From positions 5,371 through 52,139 of the forward strand of contig QZLH01000732.1 of the NCBI GenBank assembly GCA_003833135.1: a stretch of 46,769 nt of DNA, written 5' to 3'. The translations under genes were made by a program, and so were the position numbers. Below the pieces are notes generated by a model, which was not told the DNA's origin, made no database searches, and worked only from the letters and a program-made list of their open reading frames with translations. This stretch comes from Oehlia diaphana. Lineage: Eukaryota > Glomeromycota > Glomeromycetes > Glomerales > Glomeraceae. Position 1 is the stretch's first letter. Each line of letters starts with the position of its first letter. Shown here piece by piece: positions 44,831-46,769 of the stretch.

Positions 44831-46769
44831 GCTATAAATTTTAGATAAAAAACGCGTCTGTTATCAAAAATAAAGTGTTAAATATGAAAAATATTCACAA
44901 CTTTATAAATAATACTTCATATCTAAGTCAATATTAAATATTATCTAGCTTTAAAGCTTTTAAAATATTTAAAAAATAAAAAAAAATAGAAGGAAAAGAA
45001 AGTGGGAAAGTATAAGAAAGAGAGTGCATGTGTATTGTATAAGGATAACTGGTAAAACAACAAATAAATCCATGTGGCTGGAGCTAATGTGGCTGATGCA
45101 GGGGAATAGGATAAGAAACGTATACCCCCTGGAACAGGTTAAGATTCTTCCATTATTATTCCTTTGTATAACTATATCATGTGACTCATCACGTGACTTA
45201 CTGTGGCCAACATAAGAAAATATTTCTTCTTACTAACTAACTAAATAAAACTAATCTATAAATAAAACTAATCTAAAAATAAGTAACTATAATTATAAAT
45301 AATATTGTGTAACTATATTCTATCATTTCTTCTAATTATTTATTCTTCTGATCTTGTGATCCCCTTTATTTTTACAGTTCTAACGGTTACATAGTTTACA
45401 ATATTGTTTCATTTGATGCATTAATTCTTTATGTTCAACTTTTTTTTTCCTATTTTCATAAAAATTTTATCTGCTATCATTAATAAATCTTTAAAAAGTC
45501 CTCGTGCTCAGCAAATTTTTGAAATATGTATTTGATATATTAAATAAAATAAATAATAAAGTAAAATAATAAATCATATGATTATACGTTAAATAATTCA
45601 TATTACGTAAAATTTTTGTTATTTTTTTTTTGAGAAATAAATATATATTTAAATTTTTTTTTATTTGGTAATTATTTTTATATATTACCATGATCATTAG
45701 AATATACATAATTCAAATAATATAATTATATAATACACTATTAAATACTAAATTATTAATAAATAAATTGTAATTTTATTTATTTCATTATAATATACTC
45801 TGTTTTTTTTCAAAAAAAACCTATTGTATTCAATTTAATTACTAATTATTATTATAATAATTATAGGTAATTTGATCTAAACTTACCAGTATAATACAGA
45901 TGTAAAAAAAAGTACAATAAATATATTGGATCAGCAAATTCAGCGTAAGTACGATTAAAAACTGAAATGTACTGCTGGTGAAAAACCCAGTGATCATTAT
46001 TAGGTAATTTTTAATTGCAGCTCCAAGTCTTGCAAGTCCAAAAAAACAATCAGCAAGGGTGCAAGACTGAGATTCTAACGCTGTAATTAATTGTTTAATA
46101 GGACATAAAGTAAATGCTAACGTACATATATCATCAAAAAATACACACGATCATAGAACTAACAATATTGCTGTTGAAAGAGTTTTAGGTTTTTCACATT
46201 TTAACTAAATAAAAAGGCAAAAAAAAGAAATTATTTATTAAATTAATAACTAAATGAATTCAGACAAATAATTTCTAAAACTTACATTTTCTAATAGTAC
46301 TTTATGACGCATAATTGATCAACACAATTATACATAGTAGGACCCAGAAATATATATATAAGGGTCAGATAATGAAAATATTCTTTTACTATGATCTATA
46401 TGCATTTTTTTAGGCCAGAATTATGATAATGTCAGCTAGCTACTATAATAGGGGGTCGTCTAAAGCGGGGCAAATTACGTGATACAATTTCGGGATTAGC
46501 CAGAAGTATCACGTGATTTCTCAGAAAATAACAAACGATTATTGAACAAAAAGATACGTACTAACGAAGTAAAAAATTTTGAAAAATATTAAAAATATCA
46601 ATAAATCAGTAAATCAGTAAAAAAATTATAAATTATAAGGTATCATAAACAAAAAAAAAAAATTAATAAAACACACCCATATTTATTGTTTTATTTAAAT
46701 TTAAAAATTTAAAATGTAATTTTTTTTTAATATTTACACAAAATAATTTTAATCGAGGCCAAGCCTATA
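44831..46769. other. 1.9-kb AT-rich region with no supported gene
   Basis: A short direct duplication ATAAAACTAATCTA occurs near 45245-45280. Around 46018-46070 a splice-acceptor-like TTTTTAATTGCAG is followed by a short frame PSLASPKKQSARVQD, too short to call. Near 46450-46520 lies GGGGTCGTCTAAAGCGGGGC with two CACGTGAT-like words, possibly the end of a mobile element. Confidence 0.4.

Noticed and set aside
45491..45709. 72-codon minus-strand frame
   Set aside because: Low-complexity K/N/I/Y/F composition typical of AT-rich non-coding DNA.

Overview
This window is a gene-dense stretch of an AT-rich, intron-rich fungal nuclear genome that passes into a repeat-rich region at its right end. 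The base composition, the short introns, an N-terminal CxxC/CxxC plus TKL-like kinase of the kind greatly expanded in arbuscular mycorrhizal fungi, and the protein sequences suggest a Glomeromycotina fungus, most likely Rhizophagus or a close relative. That assignment is inference from sequence style; no marker gene proves it.

Layout, left to right. 1-2.6 kb: short repeats, then a lineage-specific protein kinase (-). 2.6-5.7 kb: no gene seen. 5.7-9.5 kb: a head-to-head pair of membrane-anchored coiled-coil proteins, one (-) ending in a jacalin-like lectin domain, the other (+) without it. 9.5-13.1 kb: no convincing gene. 13.1-36.1 kb: a housekeeping block holding an Nup58/Nup49-type FG nucleoporin (-), mitochondrial ribosomal protein bL27m (+), a DHHC palmitoyltransferase (+), mitochondrial GrpE/Mge1 (-), Mediator subunit Med10 (+), an unrecognised acidic coiled-coil protein (-), the decapping activator Pat1 (+), the TFIIIB subunit Bdp1 (+), importin-9/Kap114 (-, 27 exons) and transaldolase (+). 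36.1-46.8 kb: an orphan gene with a probable frameshift, a MITE, a decayed hAT transposase, a complete non-autonomous hAT element with an 8-bp target duplication, and a 162-bp satellite.

I rebuilt the genes by hand from reading-frame continuity, splice signals and recognisable protein families, so exon lists are given per gene. The housekeeping genes serve unrelated processes (nuclear transport, mitochondrial translation and import, transcription, mRNA decay, pentose phosphate pathway) and do not form one pathway. Five neighbouring pairs are divergent with 217-865 bp between start codons, so shared bidirectional promoters are likely.

The most interesting signals are: (1) three introns with minor-spliceosome (U12-type) signals, two AT-AC in the importin-9 gene and one GT-AG in the nucleoporin gene, each needed to keep the protein in frame; (2) the divergent membrane/coiled-coil/jacalin-like pair, which has no recognised function; (3) a duplicated upstream block shared by the bL27m/Nup58 promoter and the DHHC gene promoter; (4) the hAT element beside a decayed hAT transposase, carrying an internal array of 60-bp palindromic repeats.
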